Below, piece by piece: positions 9,223 through 19,944 of a stretch of DNA of 64,000 nucleotides. Both the position numbers and the translations under genes were made by a program. The DNA lies in the NCBI RefSeq assembly GCF_002002925.1, contig NZ_CP019511.1, forward strand, positions 868,001 to 932,000. The letters are read 5' to 3'. Position 1 is the first letter of the stretch; every line of letters begins with the position of its first letter. Below the pieces are notes generated by a model, which searched no databases, was not told the origin of the DNA, and worked only from the letters and a program-made list of their open reading frames with translations. This DNA comes from Sphingomonas sp. LM7. Its GTDB lineage: Bacteria > Pseudomonadota > Alphaproteobacteria > Sphingomonadales > Sphingomonadaceae.

Positions 9223-9895
9223 AGAGCGTTTCGATAGCATCGAACTCCGGATCGACCTGCCGGAATTTGCGCCGCACACGCTTGATGTGGCTGTCTATGG
9301 TGCGATCGTCGACGTAGATGTCGTCCTGATAGGCTGCGTCCATCAGCTGGTTGCGCGTCTTCACGATGCCCGGACGCTGCGCCAGCGTCTCCAGGATCAG
9401 GAATTCGGTGACAGTCAGCGTCACGTTGGTGCCGCCCCAGGTCACGCGGTGGCGCGCCGGGTCCATCACCAGCCGCCCGCGCTCCAGGCTCTCTGCCGGT
9501 GCCTGTTCGCCTTCGACGCTGGGCTGTACGATCTCGGTGCGGCGCAGGATCGCGCGGATGCGCGCGATCAGCAGCCGCTGGCTGAACGGCTTGGCGATAT
9601 AATCGTCCGCGCCCATCGCCAAGCCAAGCGCCTCGTCGAGCTCGTCGTCCTTGCTGGTCAGGAAGATCACCGGGATAGCGCTCTTCTCGCGCAGCCGCCG
9701 CAGCAGCTCGAGCCCATCCATCTTGGGCATCTTGATGTCGAGCACTGCCAGGTCGGGCGGATTCTCGATCAACGCCTTGAGTGCGCTTTCGCCATCCGAA
9801 TAGACGCGAGTCAGGAACCCCTCGGCCTGGAGCGCAATCGAGACCGAAGTGAGGATGTTGCGGTCGTCATCGACCAGCGCGATCGTCGCGGTCAT
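9191..9895 (-). CDS. chvI: OmpR-type response regulator, ChvI type
   Basis: The 234-residue protein has a receiver domain with DDD at 9-11, phosphorylation site D53 ([10 protein letters not shown]) and K-PFS switch residues. Its winged-helix output domain contains [15 protein letters not shown] and [16 protein letters not shown]. It is the first gene of a six-gene minus-strand run ending in HPr, linking envelope or acid sensing to carbon/nitrogen signalling. In Rhizobiales and other alphaproteobacteria pckA lies divergently beside chvI; here that position holds a pckA remnant. The start ATG at 9895 matches the family N-terminus. Confidence 0.92.
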   Translation of the reverse strand: MTATIALVDDDRNILTSVSIALQAEGFLTRVYSDGESALKALIENPPDLAVLDIKMPKMDGLELLRRLREKSAIPVIFLTSKDDELDEALGLAMGADDYIAKPFSQRLLIARIRAILRRTEIVQPSVEGEQAPAESLERGRLVMDPARHRVTWGGTNVTLTVTEFLILETLAQRPGIVKTRNQLMDAAYQDDIYVDDRTIDSHIKRVRRKFRQVDPEFDAIETLYGAGYRFSDE

Positions 9896-10002
9896 GCCGG
9901 GCAGCGTGCGTGGCTTTGAAGCATAATGGGAGGGGGTAAAGCAAAGTCGCGGCCGGCTCAATCTATTGACACCGCTCACCCGGATTGAGCCGCTCTTGCG
10001 GC

Positions 10003-10508
10003 TGCCTCCTCACCGCCGACGCCTTCGGGATCATGCCGCCGATCGCAAGGGTCAGCCCCGACCAGGCGATGTCCCACTTCCTGTCGGGCTATACCGCCAA
10101 GGTGGCCGCCACCGAGATCGGCGTGTCCGAGCCCGAAGCGACCTTCTCGACCTGCTTCATGCCGCGCCATCCTTCCGAATATGGCAAACAGCTCAAGTTG
10201 CGGATCGCCAGAGGCAAGGTGGATTGCCGGCTGGTCAATACGGGCCGGGCAGGACCATGGCTACGATGGCAGCCTGAGCGACGCCGAATTCCGGATAGAT
10301 CCCAATTTCGGGTTCGGGGCGTCGGCCAATTTCGCCGGGATCGACCTGGCGGTGCTCGATCCGCGCGAGAGCTGGGCAAACAAGGCGCACTATGATCCCA
10401 CCGCGGCGAAACTGGTCGACCTGTTCAACGAGGAACTTCGCCGAGTTCGCCTACCACCTCGACGAGGGGGTGCGCCGACCGGCACCCCGTGCGCCGCTAC
10501 CTGCCTGA
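10003..10508 (+). pseudogene. pckA: Remnant of pckA (ATP-type PEP carboxykinase), C-terminal third
   Basis: Broken reading frames match the last third of PEP carboxykinase in order: [55 protein letters not shown], then in another frame [16 protein letters not shown], and in a third frame FAEFAYHLDEGV to a stop at 10506-10508. About 350 N-terminal residues are missing, including the PEP/ATP-binding core. Four residues (usually GAPF) are deleted in frame after STCF. About 20 residues are lost after VNTG with a frameshift, and a second shift lies near 10437. It cannot make an active enzyme. Position beside chvI agrees with known synteny. Family homology is recalled, not computed. Confidence 0.85.
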
Positions 10509-10547
10509 CTTGCCCAGTCACCGATCGGGATCGTAAGAGCTCGATCG

Positions 10548-10991
10548 ATGACCGGCCATTCCCCCCGCCTGTTCGCTTCCGACACCGAGATCGTCCGGCT
10601 CGGCGAGGGCCTGCTTGCCTGCGATCTCGCCAGGGAGGACTGGACGCACGAGGCGCACCTCGGCGCCAGCCTCTATCTACTGGCCGAACGGCCGGGCGTG
10701 GATGTCGATGCCGAGATCGCCGGCCTGATCTCGCGCTTCAACGAAAGCGTCGGCGGAGTAAACGATGATAGGGGCGGCTATCACGACACTATCACGCGTG
10801 CCTATGTTGCCGGGATCCGCCTGTTCCTGCGCGCGCATCCCGAAGGTGCGCTTGCCGAGCGGGTCAATGCGCTCCTGATATCGCCGATTGGCCGTCGCGA
10901 CTGGCCGCTCGGCTTCTACAGCCGCGAACTGCTGTTTTCGGTGCCGGCGCGCCGCGGTTTCGTCCCCCCGGACCGCGCTCCGCTGCCATAG
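10548..10991 (+). CDS. Conserved protein of unknown function
   Basis: I recognise the type as a conserved hypothetical but no function. The 147-residue product is soluble, with notable stretches WTHEAHLGASLYLL (residues ~34-47), FNESVGGVND and GYHDTITRAYVAGI, and SPIGRRDWPLGFYSRELLFS near the end. The several conserved-looking His, Glu and Asp residues could bind a ligand or metal, but that is a guess. It follows the pckA remnant by 40 bases on the same strand and has the codon use of its neighbours, so it appears intact. Confidence 0.75.
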   Translation: MTGHSPRLFASDTEIVRLGEGLLACDLAREDWTHEAHLGASLYLLAERPGVDVDAEIAGLISRFNESVGGVNDDRGGYHDTITRAYVAGIRLFLRAHPEGALAERVNALLISPIGRRDWPLGFYSRELLFSVPARRGFVPPDRAPLP

Positions 10992-11030
10992 CCTCTATAA
11001 GGGGAGAGATAACAAAGCAGGGGTCACCAC

Positions 11031-11228
11031 GTGAAGTTCATCTCTTTGAAGGCGATCAACGGCGAGCCGATCCTCGTCAACGTCACCGCCATCCGCACGG
11101 TCTCCTCGATCGACCTCGCCGGCGTCGAAATGGGCATCATCGGCTTCGACAAGACCCATGAAGTCGTGCTGAGTTCGACCGTCGCCGAAGTCACCGAGGC
11201 GATTGCCGCGGTCGTCGCGGGCAACTGA
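11031..11228 (+). CDS. Small conserved protein, 65 residues
   Basis: The product is a short, mostly beta-strand protein (MKFISLKAINGEPILVN, then FDKTHEVVLSS and VTEAIAAVVAGN). Its layout of Asn-Gly-x-Pro turn, hydrophobic strand and C-terminal helix faintly resembles FlbD-like small proteins, but no flagellar genes are near and the resemblance may be superficial. The start is GTG at 11031. It converges on the DUF885 gene with 18 bases between stops. Confidence 0.65.
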   Translation: MKFISLKAINGEPILVNVTAIRTVSSIDLAGVEMGIIGFDKTHEVVLSSTVAEVTEAIAAVVAGN

Positions 11229-11246
11229 GCGCAGCGGCGCTGCTCG

Positions 11247-13067
11247 TCAGACGTTTCGGGCCGCAATGTGGCGGTCGATGACATGGCCGAGCACTGTCAT
11301 CGGCACGTTGCCGCCCAGCACCACTGCGTCGTTGAACGCCTTGAAATCATAGCGCGCGCCGAGCGAAGTCTTGGCGCGGTCGCGCAGTCGATTGATCTCG
11401 CTGTGCCCAACCTTGTAGCCGCACGCCTGTCCCGGCCACGAGCAATAGCGATCGACTTCGCCGGAGACTTCCTCCTCGGACGAACCATTGGATTCGACGA
11501 ACCAGCGGATCGCCTGTTCGCGCGTCCAGCGCTTGGCGTGGAGCCCGGTATCGACCACCAGCCGGCATGCGCGAAACCCCAGCGACTGGAGATAGCCGAG
11601 CTTCTCGGCGGGATTGTCGGCATAGACGCCGAGCTCCTCGGCGAGCTGCTCGGCATAGAGTGCCCAGCCTTCGGAATAGGCGTTGAACTGGAGCAGCGAG
11701 CGGATCAGCGGCAGCTTGAACGCGTACTCGCCCTGCCAGACATGGCCCGGGATCGCCTCGTGATAGGCTAGATCGGGCAGGCTGAAGCGCGTGTGCAGGC
11801 TGGTAGTGCGCAGGTTGATCCAGAACTTGCCTGGGATCGTCCCGTCGATCGAGCCGGGGCCGCCATAGGCGCCGGGGGCGCCTGGCTCTTCCTCGGGCGG
11901 CAGGCGGCGGACCTCGACATTGCCCTTCACCAGCGTGTTGAACGCCTGCGGCATGCGGCTGCGAATATCTGTAATGCGGGTGTTGAGGAACTTGAGAATC
12001 TCGGCGCGGCCCGGATCGCCTTCCGCGAAGGTGAAGCGGGGATCCTTCGCCAGCGCTTCCATCCGCGCACCGACGCTGCCCTGGCTATAGCCTTGCTTCT
12101 TGAGGATCGTGTCCATCTCGGCCTGGATCGCGCGGAGCTGGTCGAGGCCCATCTGGTGGACTTCCTCGGGGCTCATCGTCGTGGTGGTGCCGGCGCGCAG
12201 CGCCCAGGCGTAATAGGCCTCGCCGTCCTTGAACTTCCACACGCCCGCGTCCGAGGTGGCGCGCTCGCGGTGGCGTTCGAGCTCGGCAATCTGACGATCT
12301 AGTGCCGGCGCGATCTTGTCATTCGCCAGCATCCACGCGCCATTACCGAAATCGCCGTCCATCCCCGCGCTGCGATTGGCGATCGACGTCACCAGCCCCC
12401 AGCCGGCAGTATTGCCGCTGCGGGCGAGCTTGAGTTGCTTGAGTGCCTTGTCGAGCAGGAAATCGGGTGGGATCACGTCCTTCGTGGCGGCGACCTCGAG
12501 CCGCTCGGTCTCGCCGTCGAGCTGCTCGGCATAGGATTCGAGCCGGTCGAGATAGGCCTCGGCATCCTCACGGGTGTTCACCTGATGATCGGTGTCGAGC
12601 ATCCGCGGCACGTCGAGGTAGGCGCCGACATTCTGGACGACGACATAGGGCGTGTTGCGCCAGCTGCCGACCGCCACGTCGCCATAGCCAAAGCCGAAGC
12701 CATCGAGCGCGTTGCGGTAGGAGGCTTGGACGACCTCGACATTGGTGCGCATCACCGGGCTCAGCGCCGCGGCGTCCAGCTTGCCCAGATCGGCGAGCGA
12801 TTGGCGCAGATGCGCGACGATCTTGCCCTGGCCCTGAGGCGAACGGTCGGTCAGCTGGTGCTTGAGCTGCGCGCGCTTGTCCTTGTCGATCCCAAGCGAG
12901 GTCGCGTTCTCGGGGTACAGCTTTAGGAACGCCTCGGCGGTGCGCGTCAGCAGTGCATCGGCTCGGGCATCGGGGTCGGCGAAGAACGCGTCGGCCTGGC
13001 GCGGCAAAGCGGCGAAGGCGAGCGTGCCGGCAGTGCCGAGCATCAGCTCGCGGCGGGTGGTAAGCAT
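11247..13067 (-). CDS. DUF885 family exported peptidase-like protein
   Basis: The 606-residue product begins with a twin-arginine-type leader (TTRRELMLGTAGTLAFAAL, cut near QADA), so it is likely folded before export. The body is a DUF885 protein with the zinc-metallopeptidase-like motif YHEAIPGHVWQ and a downstream YSEGWALYAEQLAEELG segment, which together resemble a gluzincin active site. The substrate is unknown. The ATG at 13067 is preceded by AAGGAG; an in-frame GTG two codons earlier would sit directly on that site and is less likely. The nearest gene upstream is the nfeD homologue. Confidence 0.88.
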   Translation of the reverse strand: MLTTRRELMLGTAGTLAFAALPRQADAFFADPDARADALLTRTAEAFLKLYPENATSLGIDKDKRAQLKHQLTDRSPQGQGKIVAHLRQSLADLGKLDAAALSPVMRTNVEVVQASYRNALDGFGFGYGDVAVGSWRNTPYVVVQNVGAYLDVPRMLDTDHQVNTREDAEAYLDRLESYAEQLDGETERLEVAATKDVIPPDFLLDKALKQLKLARSGNTAGWGLVTSIANRSAGMDGDFGNGAWMLANDKIAPALDRQIAELERHRERATSDAGVWKFKDGEAYYAWALRAGTTTTMSPEEVHQMGLDQLRAIQAEMDTILKKQGYSQGSVGARMEALAKDPRFTFAEGDPGRAEILKFLNTRITDIRSRMPQAFNTLVKGNVEVRRLPPEEEPGAPGAYGGPGSIDGTIPGKFWINLRTTSLHTRFSLPDLAYHEAIPGHVWQGEYAFKLPLIRSLLQFNAYSEGWALYAEQLAEELGVYADNPAEKLGYLQSLGFRACRLVVDTGLHAKRWTREQAIRWFVESNGSSEEEVSGEVDRYCSWPGQACGYKVGHSEINRLRDRAKTSLGARYDFKAFNDAVVLGGNVPMTVLGHVIDRHIAARNV

Positions 13068-13083
13068 CGTCACTCCTTGGAAC

Positions 13084-13533
13084 TCAGGCGATCACGGGTT
13101 CGACATTGAGCGAGGTGCCTATCGCCCCCGTGATCCGCACGCGCGCGCCCGCCGGCGCATCGGGGCCGCAAGCAAGCCATTCGCCGTCACCGACGCGAAC
13201 CTTGCCTTTGCCCGCCGCGATTGGCTCAACCACGGTCACCACCTCGCCGACCAGCCGCGCGACGCGATCGTTGAGCAGCGGGTCGGCGCTCGGCACCGGA
13301 TTGTTAGCATACCAGCGTCGCCCGATTCCCACTGCCGCCGATGTCGCGATGGTAAATACTACGACTTGGAAGAGCAGCGCGAATTCGGGAATGATCAGCG
13401 TTACTACGCCGGTCACCGCCGCGCCGGCAGCGACGAACACCAGGAAGATGCCTGGCACCAGCAGCTCGGTGATCGCGAGCACGGCGGCAAGGATCAGCCA
13501 GGCGAGCCCGGGAGTGGCGAGCAACGCGTCCAT
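13084..13533 (-). CDS. NfeD-like membrane protein
   Basis: The 149-residue protein has three to four membrane segments (about residues 8-28, 30-48 and 52-72) and a C-terminal OB-fold (VGEVVTVVEPIAAGKGKVRVGDGEW). This is the short NfeD form that partners stomatin/SPFH proteins. It follows the SPFH gene by two bases, so the two are co-translated and probably form one membrane-microdomain complex. The role in this organism is inferred from that pairing. Confidence 0.88.
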   Translation of the reverse strand: MDALLATPGLAWLILAAVLAITELLVPGIFLVFVAAGAAVTGVVTLIIPEFALLFQVVVFTIATSAAVGIGRRWYANNPVPSADPLLNDRVARLVGEVVTVVEPIAAGKGKVRVGDGEWLACGPDAPAGARVRITGAIGTSLNVEPVIA

Positions 13534-13535
13534 CC

Positions 13536-14528
13536 TCAGCCTTCCTGCGAACCGAAGGGGTTTGGTCGCGCGCGCGGGGCAGGAGGCACGGGCGGAACCG
13601 GCGGCCTGGGGCCCGAGCCCGTGATCGCTTCGCGTGCCAGCTCGCCAATACCGCCCAGCGTGCCCATCAGCTGGGTCGCCTCGACCGGGAATAGGATGGT
13701 CTTGGCGTTGGGCGAGGTCGCGAACTTGCCAATCGCCTCGACATATTTTTGCGCGATGAAATAGTTGATCGCTTGCGTGCTGCCGCTCTCGATCGCTTCG
13801 GAGACTGCGCGGGTGGCGGTCGCTTCCGCCTCCGCCGAACGTTCGCGCGCCTCCGCGTCGCGGAAGGCGGCCTCGCGGCGGCCTTCGGCTTCGAGGATTT
13901 GCGATTGCTTCTGGCCCTCGGCGCGCAGGATTTCGGAGGCGCGCATGCCCTCCGCCTCAAGGATGTTGGCGCGCTTCTCGCGCTCGGCCTTCATCTGGCG
14001 GCCCATCGCGTTGACGATGTCGGCGGGCGGGCGGATGTCCTTGATCTCGACGCGGGTGATCTTGACGCCCCATGGGGTGGTGGCGTGATCGACGACGTTG
14101 AGCAGCCGCGCGTTGATCTCGTCGCGCTTCGACAGCGTCTCGTCGAGGTCCATCGATCCCATCACGGTGCGCAGATTGGTCGTGGTGAGCTGGAGCAGCG
14201 CGACATAGAGATCCGACACTTCATAGGCGGCCTTGGCGGCATCGAGCACCTGGAAGAACACGACCCCGTCGGTCGAGATCATCGCATTGTCCTTGGTGAT
14301 GATCTCCTGACCCGGAATGTCGATCACCTGCTCCATCATGTTCACCTTGCGGCCAACGCGATAGAAGAAGGCGGGGTAGAAATTGAGGCCGGGGGATGCG
14401 ACGGCGGTGAAGCGACCGAAATACTCGATCGTGTACTGATAGCCCTGGGTGACGATCTTCACGCTCGAGAAGAGGTAGAGGAGCACCACGGCCACCATCA
14501 CGATGAGAAATACGTTCAACACATCCAT
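13536..14528 (-). CDS. SPFH/stomatin-family membrane protein (QmcA-like)
   Basis: The 330-residue protein has an N-terminal membrane anchor (residues 4-22), an SPFH/Band 7 domain (TQGYQYTIEYFGRF, DIPGQEIITKDNAMISTDG, KITRVEIKDIRPP), and a long Ala/Glu/Arg coiled coil (about 185-265) that mediates oligomer rings. It ends in a Pro-rich tail. Stomatin homologues organise membrane microdomains and modulate FtsH-type proteases. The nfeD partner follows directly, and the gene is divergent from the CitE-like gene. Confidence 0.9.
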   Translation of the reverse strand: MDVLNVFLIVMVAVVLLYLFSSVKIVTQGYQYTIEYFGRFTAVASPGLNFYPAFFYRVGRKVNMMEQVIDIPGQEIITKDNAMISTDGVVFFQVLDAAKAAYEVSDLYVALLQLTTTNLRTVMGSMDLDETLSKRDEINARLLNVVDHATTPWGVKITRVEIKDIRPPADIVNAMGRQMKAEREKRANILEAEGMRASEILRAEGQKQSQILEAEGRREAAFRDAEARERSAEAEATATRAVSEAIESGSTQAINYFIAQKYVEAIGKFATSPNAKTILFPVEATQLMGTLGGIGELAREAITGSGPRPPVPPVPPAPRARPNPFGSQEG

Positions 14529-14579
14529 ACTCCGACTCCCCCTCGCATTTCCTCCACCTTGCTAGCATAGAGTCGGGCG

Positions 14580-15392
14580 ATGACCACAGCCCGCCTCGCC
14601 CCGCGCACTGCGCTGTTTCTGCCTGCCTCCAATCCGCGGGCGATCGCCAAGGCGCGCGGGCTCGCCGTCGATCTGGTCATCCTCGACCTCGAAGATGCAG
14701 TGCGTGACGATGCCAAGGCTGAGGCGAGACTGGCTGCAGTGGCGGCCGCCGACGAAGGATTCGGGGATCGTCTCTGCGCGATTCGGATCAACGGTAGCGG
14801 CTCCCGGGAGCACGAAGCCGATCTCGCCGCCGTCGCCGGCTCGGCCTGCGATTTTGTCGTCGTTCCCAAGGTCGAGACCGCTGGAGCCGCCAGGGCGATC
14901 GCCGATGTGGTGGGCAAGCCGCTATTGGCGATGATCGAAACGCCGCGCGGGATCCTTGCCGCGGCGGATATCGCTGCGGTGGTCGGGGTCTGTGGCCTGC
15001 TTGCCGGCGCCAATGATTTACGCGCGACGCTTGGAATACCGGCCGGCGGCGGGCGCGAGGGGCTGGCATTGTCACTCCAGATGATCGTGCTCGCGGCCCG
15101 GGCAAGCCAGGTCTGGGCGATCGACGGCGTTTTCAACGCGCTCGACGATGCAGACGGCCTCGCTGCCGAGTGCCGTCATGGCCGCACGCTTGGCTTCGAC
15201 GGCAAGTCGCTGATCCATCCGAATCAGATCGACATCGCCGCGCAGGCTTTTGGGCCCAGCACGGAGGAACTCGCCGATGCCCTCGCGCTGGTCGAGGCGG
15301 CGACCGGCGGCGCGGAGCGCTTCGGCGATCGCATGATCGAGGCGATGCATGTCGACCAGGCCCGCGCGCTGATCGAGCGCCATCGCCGCTAA
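14580..15392 (+). CDS. HpcH/HpaI aldolase family CoA ester lyase (CitE-like)
   Basis: The 270-residue protein is a CitE-like TIM barrel. It has RTALFLPASNPRAIAKA, LDLEDAVRDDAKAEAR with the metal-binding acidic residues, IRINGSGS, VVVPKVET and MIETPRGILAA. It ends with LGFDGKSLIHPNQI, the usual CoA-binding end. Such enzymes cleave citramalyl-, malyl- or methylmalyl-CoA esters using Mg2+. No citrate lyase partners (CitD/CitF) are near, so it acts as a stand-alone lyase or thioesterase; the substrate is not predictable. Confidence 0.88.
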   Translation: MTTARLAPRTALFLPASNPRAIAKARGLAVDLVILDLEDAVRDDAKAEARLAAVAAADEGFGDRLCAIRINGSGSREHEADLAAVAGSACDFVVVPKVETAGAARAIADVVGKPLLAMIETPRGILAAADIAAVVGVCGLLAGANDLRATLGIPAGGGREGLALSLQMIVLAARASQVWAIDGVFNALDDADGLAAECRHGRTLGFDGKSLIHPNQIDIAAQAFGPSTEELADALALVEAATGGAERFGDRMIEAMHVDQARALIERHRR

Positions 15393-15472
15393 GCTCCGGG
15401 ATTCTCCTGCAATGTCGTCGGGCGAAGTTGCCGCTATGGGGCCTCGCGAACCCGCCTTTGCGACGGTGAACC

Positions 15473-15859
15473 ATGTCCGACCTTCACGATCTGCACGCCC
15501 AGCTGCTGCAAATGCTGGACGATCTCGAGCGGCTGACCGCGCAGCCCGGTCCCGACGAGGCGGTACTGGCCGGCCTGCGCTACCGGCTGACCCGGACCAG
15601 CAGCGCGCGGCGCAAGCTGATCGACGCGCTATGCCTCGAACTGAAGATGGTTTTGCCCGAGGGCGAGACCGCGCAGCTGGAGGCGCTGCACGAGACCAAT
15701 ACCGCCGCCATGACGGCATCCTCGGAGCATATCAGCACGTGGAGCCTGCGCGAGATCGCGAAGGACTGGCAGGGCTATTGCCAGGCGTCGTTCGCGATGC
15801 GCCGGTCGATGCGCGCGCAGATCGAAGTCGAGAAGGCGACGCTTTACGCGTATTTGTGA
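15473..15859 (+). CDS. Conserved helical protein of unknown function
   Basis: I do not recognise a characterised family. The 128-residue product is all-helical in appearance and starts MSDLHDLHAQLLQMLDDLERL. It contains RYRLTRTSSARRKLIDALC and ends with WQGYCQASFAMRRSMRAQIEVE. The pattern of three or four amphipathic helices could be a hemerythrin-like bundle, but the iron-ligand set is not evident. It lies alone between the CitE-like gene and guaB. Confidence 0.7.
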   Translation: MSDLHDLHAQLLQMLDDLERLTAQPGPDEAVLAGLRYRLTRTSSARRKLIDALCLELKMVLPEGETAQLEALHETNTAAMTASSEHISTWSLREIAKDWQGYCQASFAMRRSMRAQIEVEKATLYAYL

Positions 15860-15884
15860 AATCGGGTGGCCAGTGCGGCACTAG

Positions 15885-17405
<1,521 letters not shown>

Positions 17406-17408
17406 ATC

Positions 17409-18596
17409 ATGACGCCCGCTGCCCGCACCCAGGCGGCGATCGAGTTGCTCGACCGCATCGTTGCCGCCGCCCGCGACCAGGGCGCCGCCGCAGACACACT
17501 CATCGCGCGCTGGTTCGCCGAGCGCCGCTACGCAGGATCGAAGGATCGCCGCGCAGTTCGCGAATTGATCTACGATGCGATCCGGCTGTGCGGCGAACGA
17601 CCGGAAAGCGGGCGCGCAGCGATGCTGGCGCTGATGGCCGGGCGGCCCGAACTCGCCGAGACCTTCGATGGCTCGCCGTACGGTCCTGCCGCGATCGAGG
17701 CAGGCGAGCCCGTCGCTACGTCCGGTCATGCCCCGGGTTGGCTGATCAAGAGGCTGCGCGCCTCCGAAATCGGCATCGAGGAGCAGGCGGCATTGCTTGG
17801 CCGGGCTCCGCTCGACATTCGCGTCAATCGCCTCAAGACCACGCGCGATGAGCTTGCAGCGGAGATTGCCGGCGCCGAGCCGCTGGCATTCGCGCCCGAT
17901 GCGTTGCGGCTGCCGCACGATACCAAGGTCGATCAGCTCCCTGCCTATGATGCCGGACAGCTCGAAGTGCAGGATGCAGGCAGTCAGCTCGTGACGCTGG
18001 CAGCCGGAGTCGAGCGCGGGCAGCATGTCGTAGATCTCTGCGCCGGCGGTGGCGGCAAGACACTGGCATTGGCCGCGCTGATGGCGAACCACGGCAGCAT
18101 TCTTGCCTGCGACATCGATCGCGGCCGGCTCCAGCGCCTGCCCCAGCGCGCCGAACGGGCAGGGGTGACGATCGCCGAGACGAGGCTGCTCAATCCCAAT
18201 CGCGAGGCGGAGCAACTGGGCGACCAGGTGGCGCGGGGCGACGTGGTGTTCGTCGATGCCCCTTGCTCGGGCACCGGCACTTGGCGGCGCAATCCCGAGG
18301 CACGCTGGCGGCTGACACGCGATCGGCTCGACAAGCTGGTCGCGACCCAGCGCCATATCATGGGGCTCGCCGCCGAACTGGTGCGGCCGGGCGGTGCGCT
18401 GGTCTACGTCGTCTGCTCGGTGCTCGATGACGAGGGTGCGGATCAGGTCCAGGCGTTTCTCGCCGCCTATCCCGGCTGGACTGCCAAGACGCTTGCGCTC
18501 GGCGCAGGCCGGCAACGCGGCGCCGGGCTTAGGCTCACCCCCCTGGCGGACTCGACCGACGGCTTTTTTGTCGCGAAGATGGTTCGGCCATGGTAG
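17409..18596 (+). CDS. rsmB: 16S rRNA m5C methyltransferase, RsmB/Sun type
   Basis: This SAM-dependent enzyme methylates a cytosine in small-subunit rRNA (C967 in E. coli). The 395-residue protein has an N-terminal NusB-like RNA-binding part, SAM motif I VVDLCAGGGGKT (about 210), catalytic motif IV DAPCSGTGTWRRNPE and the second cysteine in VYVVCSVL. The whole length is normal for the RsmB/NOP2 family. It follows guaB by three bases, probably sharing its transcript. The precise target base is inferred from family. Confidence 0.9.
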   Translation: MTPAARTQAAIELLDRIVAAARDQGAAADTLIARWFAERRYAGSKDRRAVRELIYDAIRLCGERPESGRAAMLALMAGRPELAETFDGSPYGPAAIEAGEPVATSGHAPGWLIKRLRASEIGIEEQAALLGRAPLDIRVNRLKTTRDELAAEIAGAEPLAFAPDALRLPHDTKVDQLPAYDAGQLEVQDAGSQLVTLAAGVERGQHVVDLCAGGGGKTLALAALMANHGSILACDIDRGRLQRLPQRAERAGVTIAETRLLNPNREAEQLGDQVARGDVVFVDAPCSGTGTWRRNPEARWRLTRDRLDKLVATQRHIMGLAAELVRPGGALVYVVCSVLDDEGADQVQAFLAAYPGWTAKTLALGAGRQRGAGLRLTPLADSTDGFFVAKMVRPW

Positions 18597-18622
18597 CCAA
18601 TACCCGGATTTCGGAGATTTTC

Positions 18623-19132
18623 ATGCGAGTTACCGCGATTTCGGCCGCCGCCGCGTTGATGGTGCTTTCGGTCTCGACGTCGCTGATGGCGCAGCGCCCG
18701 GACGCTCAGATCGATCCCAAGTCGCTTGCACTGCTGCAGGAAGGACGCCTGGCAAAGGCGGCCGGCAATCTCGATGGCGCGCAGGACGCACTGGAGAGTG
18801 CGCTCGCCGTCGATCCGCGTAACCGCGAGGCCTTCGTGGTCCTCGCCGAGATCGCGCGCGGCCGCGGCCTGCCCGGCAAGGCAATCCGCTTCTATAGCGA
18901 GGCGCTGGCGCTGGAACCCAACGACCTTGCGGCATTGCGCGGGCAAGGCGAGGCGCTGGTCGCCAAGGGCGCGACCACGAAGGCGAAGGAGAACCTCGCC
19001 AAGATCAAGACGATCTGCGGCACGACCGCGTGCAACGATGCCACTGTCCTCGCCGCCTCGATTGCCAAGGGGCCGCCGGTGACGGCAACGGCGCAGGTCG
19101 AACCGGCGCAGCCGGTGACCGCCAAGCCCTAG
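18623..19132 (+). CDS. Exported TPR-repeat protein
   Basis: The 169-residue product begins with a signal peptide (hydrophobic run [16 protein letters not shown], cleaved before QRPD). It has two to three tetratricopeptide repeats ([40 protein letters not shown]) and a short C-terminal region with two cysteines (TICGTTAC). TPRs mediate protein contacts; the partner is unknown. The ATG at 18623 has TCGGAG seven bases upstream and yields a proper leader; an upstream in-frame start at 18590 overlaps rsmB. Its 3' end overlaps the convergent rsmA gene by four bases. Confidence 0.8.
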   Translation: MRVTAISAAAALMVLSVSTSLMAQRPDAQIDPKSLALLQEGRLAKAAGNLDGAQDALESALAVDPRNREAFVVLAEIARGRGLPGKAIRFYSEALALEPNDLAALRGQGEALVAKGATTKAKENLAKIKTICGTTACNDATVLAASIAKGPPVTATAQVEPAQPVTAKP

Positions 19133-19944
19133 CTAAGCGCGCGCGCCAGCGCGACGAATTCGGCGACCGAGACCGTCTCTGCGCGCCGGCTCGACTCGAT
19201 CCCGAGCTGTTCCATCGCCTCGAGCGCACCGGGCACGCCCTTCAGGCTCTGACGCAGCATCTTGCGGCGCTGACCGAATGCCGCGGCGGTCAGCCCTTCT
19301 AATACTTGCAGCCGGACGCCCTCGGGCGCCTCAGCAGGCACGATATGGACCACTGCCGACATCACCTTGGGCGGCGGGGTGAACGCCGAGCGATGGACCG
19401 TCATGGCGATCCGCGGCGTCGACCGCCATTGGGCGAGCACCGCCAGCCGACCATAGGCGTCGGACCCTGCCGGGGCGATGATGCGCTCGGCGACTTCCTT
19501 TTGGAACATCAGCGTAAGGCTGGCCCACCACGGCTCCCACGATGCCGACAGCCAGCCGATCAACAGCGCGGTGCCGACATTGTACGGCAGGTTGGCAACG
19601 ATGTGCGGCTTGCCCGCGAACAGCGACGGCGCATCAACTTCGAGCGCATCGCCTTCGATCACCTTGAGCTTGTCAGGGAAAAAATCGCCCAGTTCGGCGA
19701 GCGCGGGAATGCAGCGGCGGTCGCGCTCGACGGCGGTCACCGCGGCGCCACCTTCGAGCAATGCGCGGGTTAAGCCGCCGGGGCCGGGGCCGACTTCGAA
19801 CACTTCGGCGCCTTCGATGCTGCCGGGAACCTTGGCGATGCGCGCGAGAAGCTGGTGGTCGAACAGGAAGTTCTGTCCCAGCGCCTTGCTCGCGCTGAGA
19901 CCGTGTCTCTTGATGACTTCGCGGAGCGGCGGCAGTTCGGTCAC
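19129..19944 (-). CDS. rsmA: 16S rRNA dimethyladenosine transferase
   Basis: RsmA (KsgA) dimethylates two adjacent adenines near the 3' end of 16S rRNA using SAM. The 271-residue protein has the [11 protein letters not shown] opening, SAM motif GPGPGG (52-57), and NLPYNV (118-123), the catalytic motif IV. The GTG start overlaps the pdxA stop as GTGA. The order lptD-surA-pdxA-rsmA on this strand is conserved in many proteobacteria and supports all four calls. Confidence 0.94.
   Translation of the reverse strand: MTELPPLREVIKRHGLSASKALGQNFLFDHQLLARIAKVPGSIEGAEVFEVGPGPGGLTRALLEGGAAVTAVERDRRCIPALAELGDFFPDKLKVIEGDALEVDAPSLFAGKPHIVANLPYNVGTALLIGWLSASWEPWWASLTLMFQKEVAERIIAPAGSDAYGRLAVLAQWRSTPRIAMTVHRSAFTPPPKVMSAVVHIVPAEAPEGVRLQVLEGLTAAAFGQRRKMLRQSLKGVPGALEAMEQLGIESSRRAETVSVAEFVALARALS

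Noticed and set aside
9985..10395. An intact small gene read from the pckA-like stretch
   Set aside because: Motifs jump between three frames and join parts of PEP carboxykinase in order, so it is a remnant and not a new gene.
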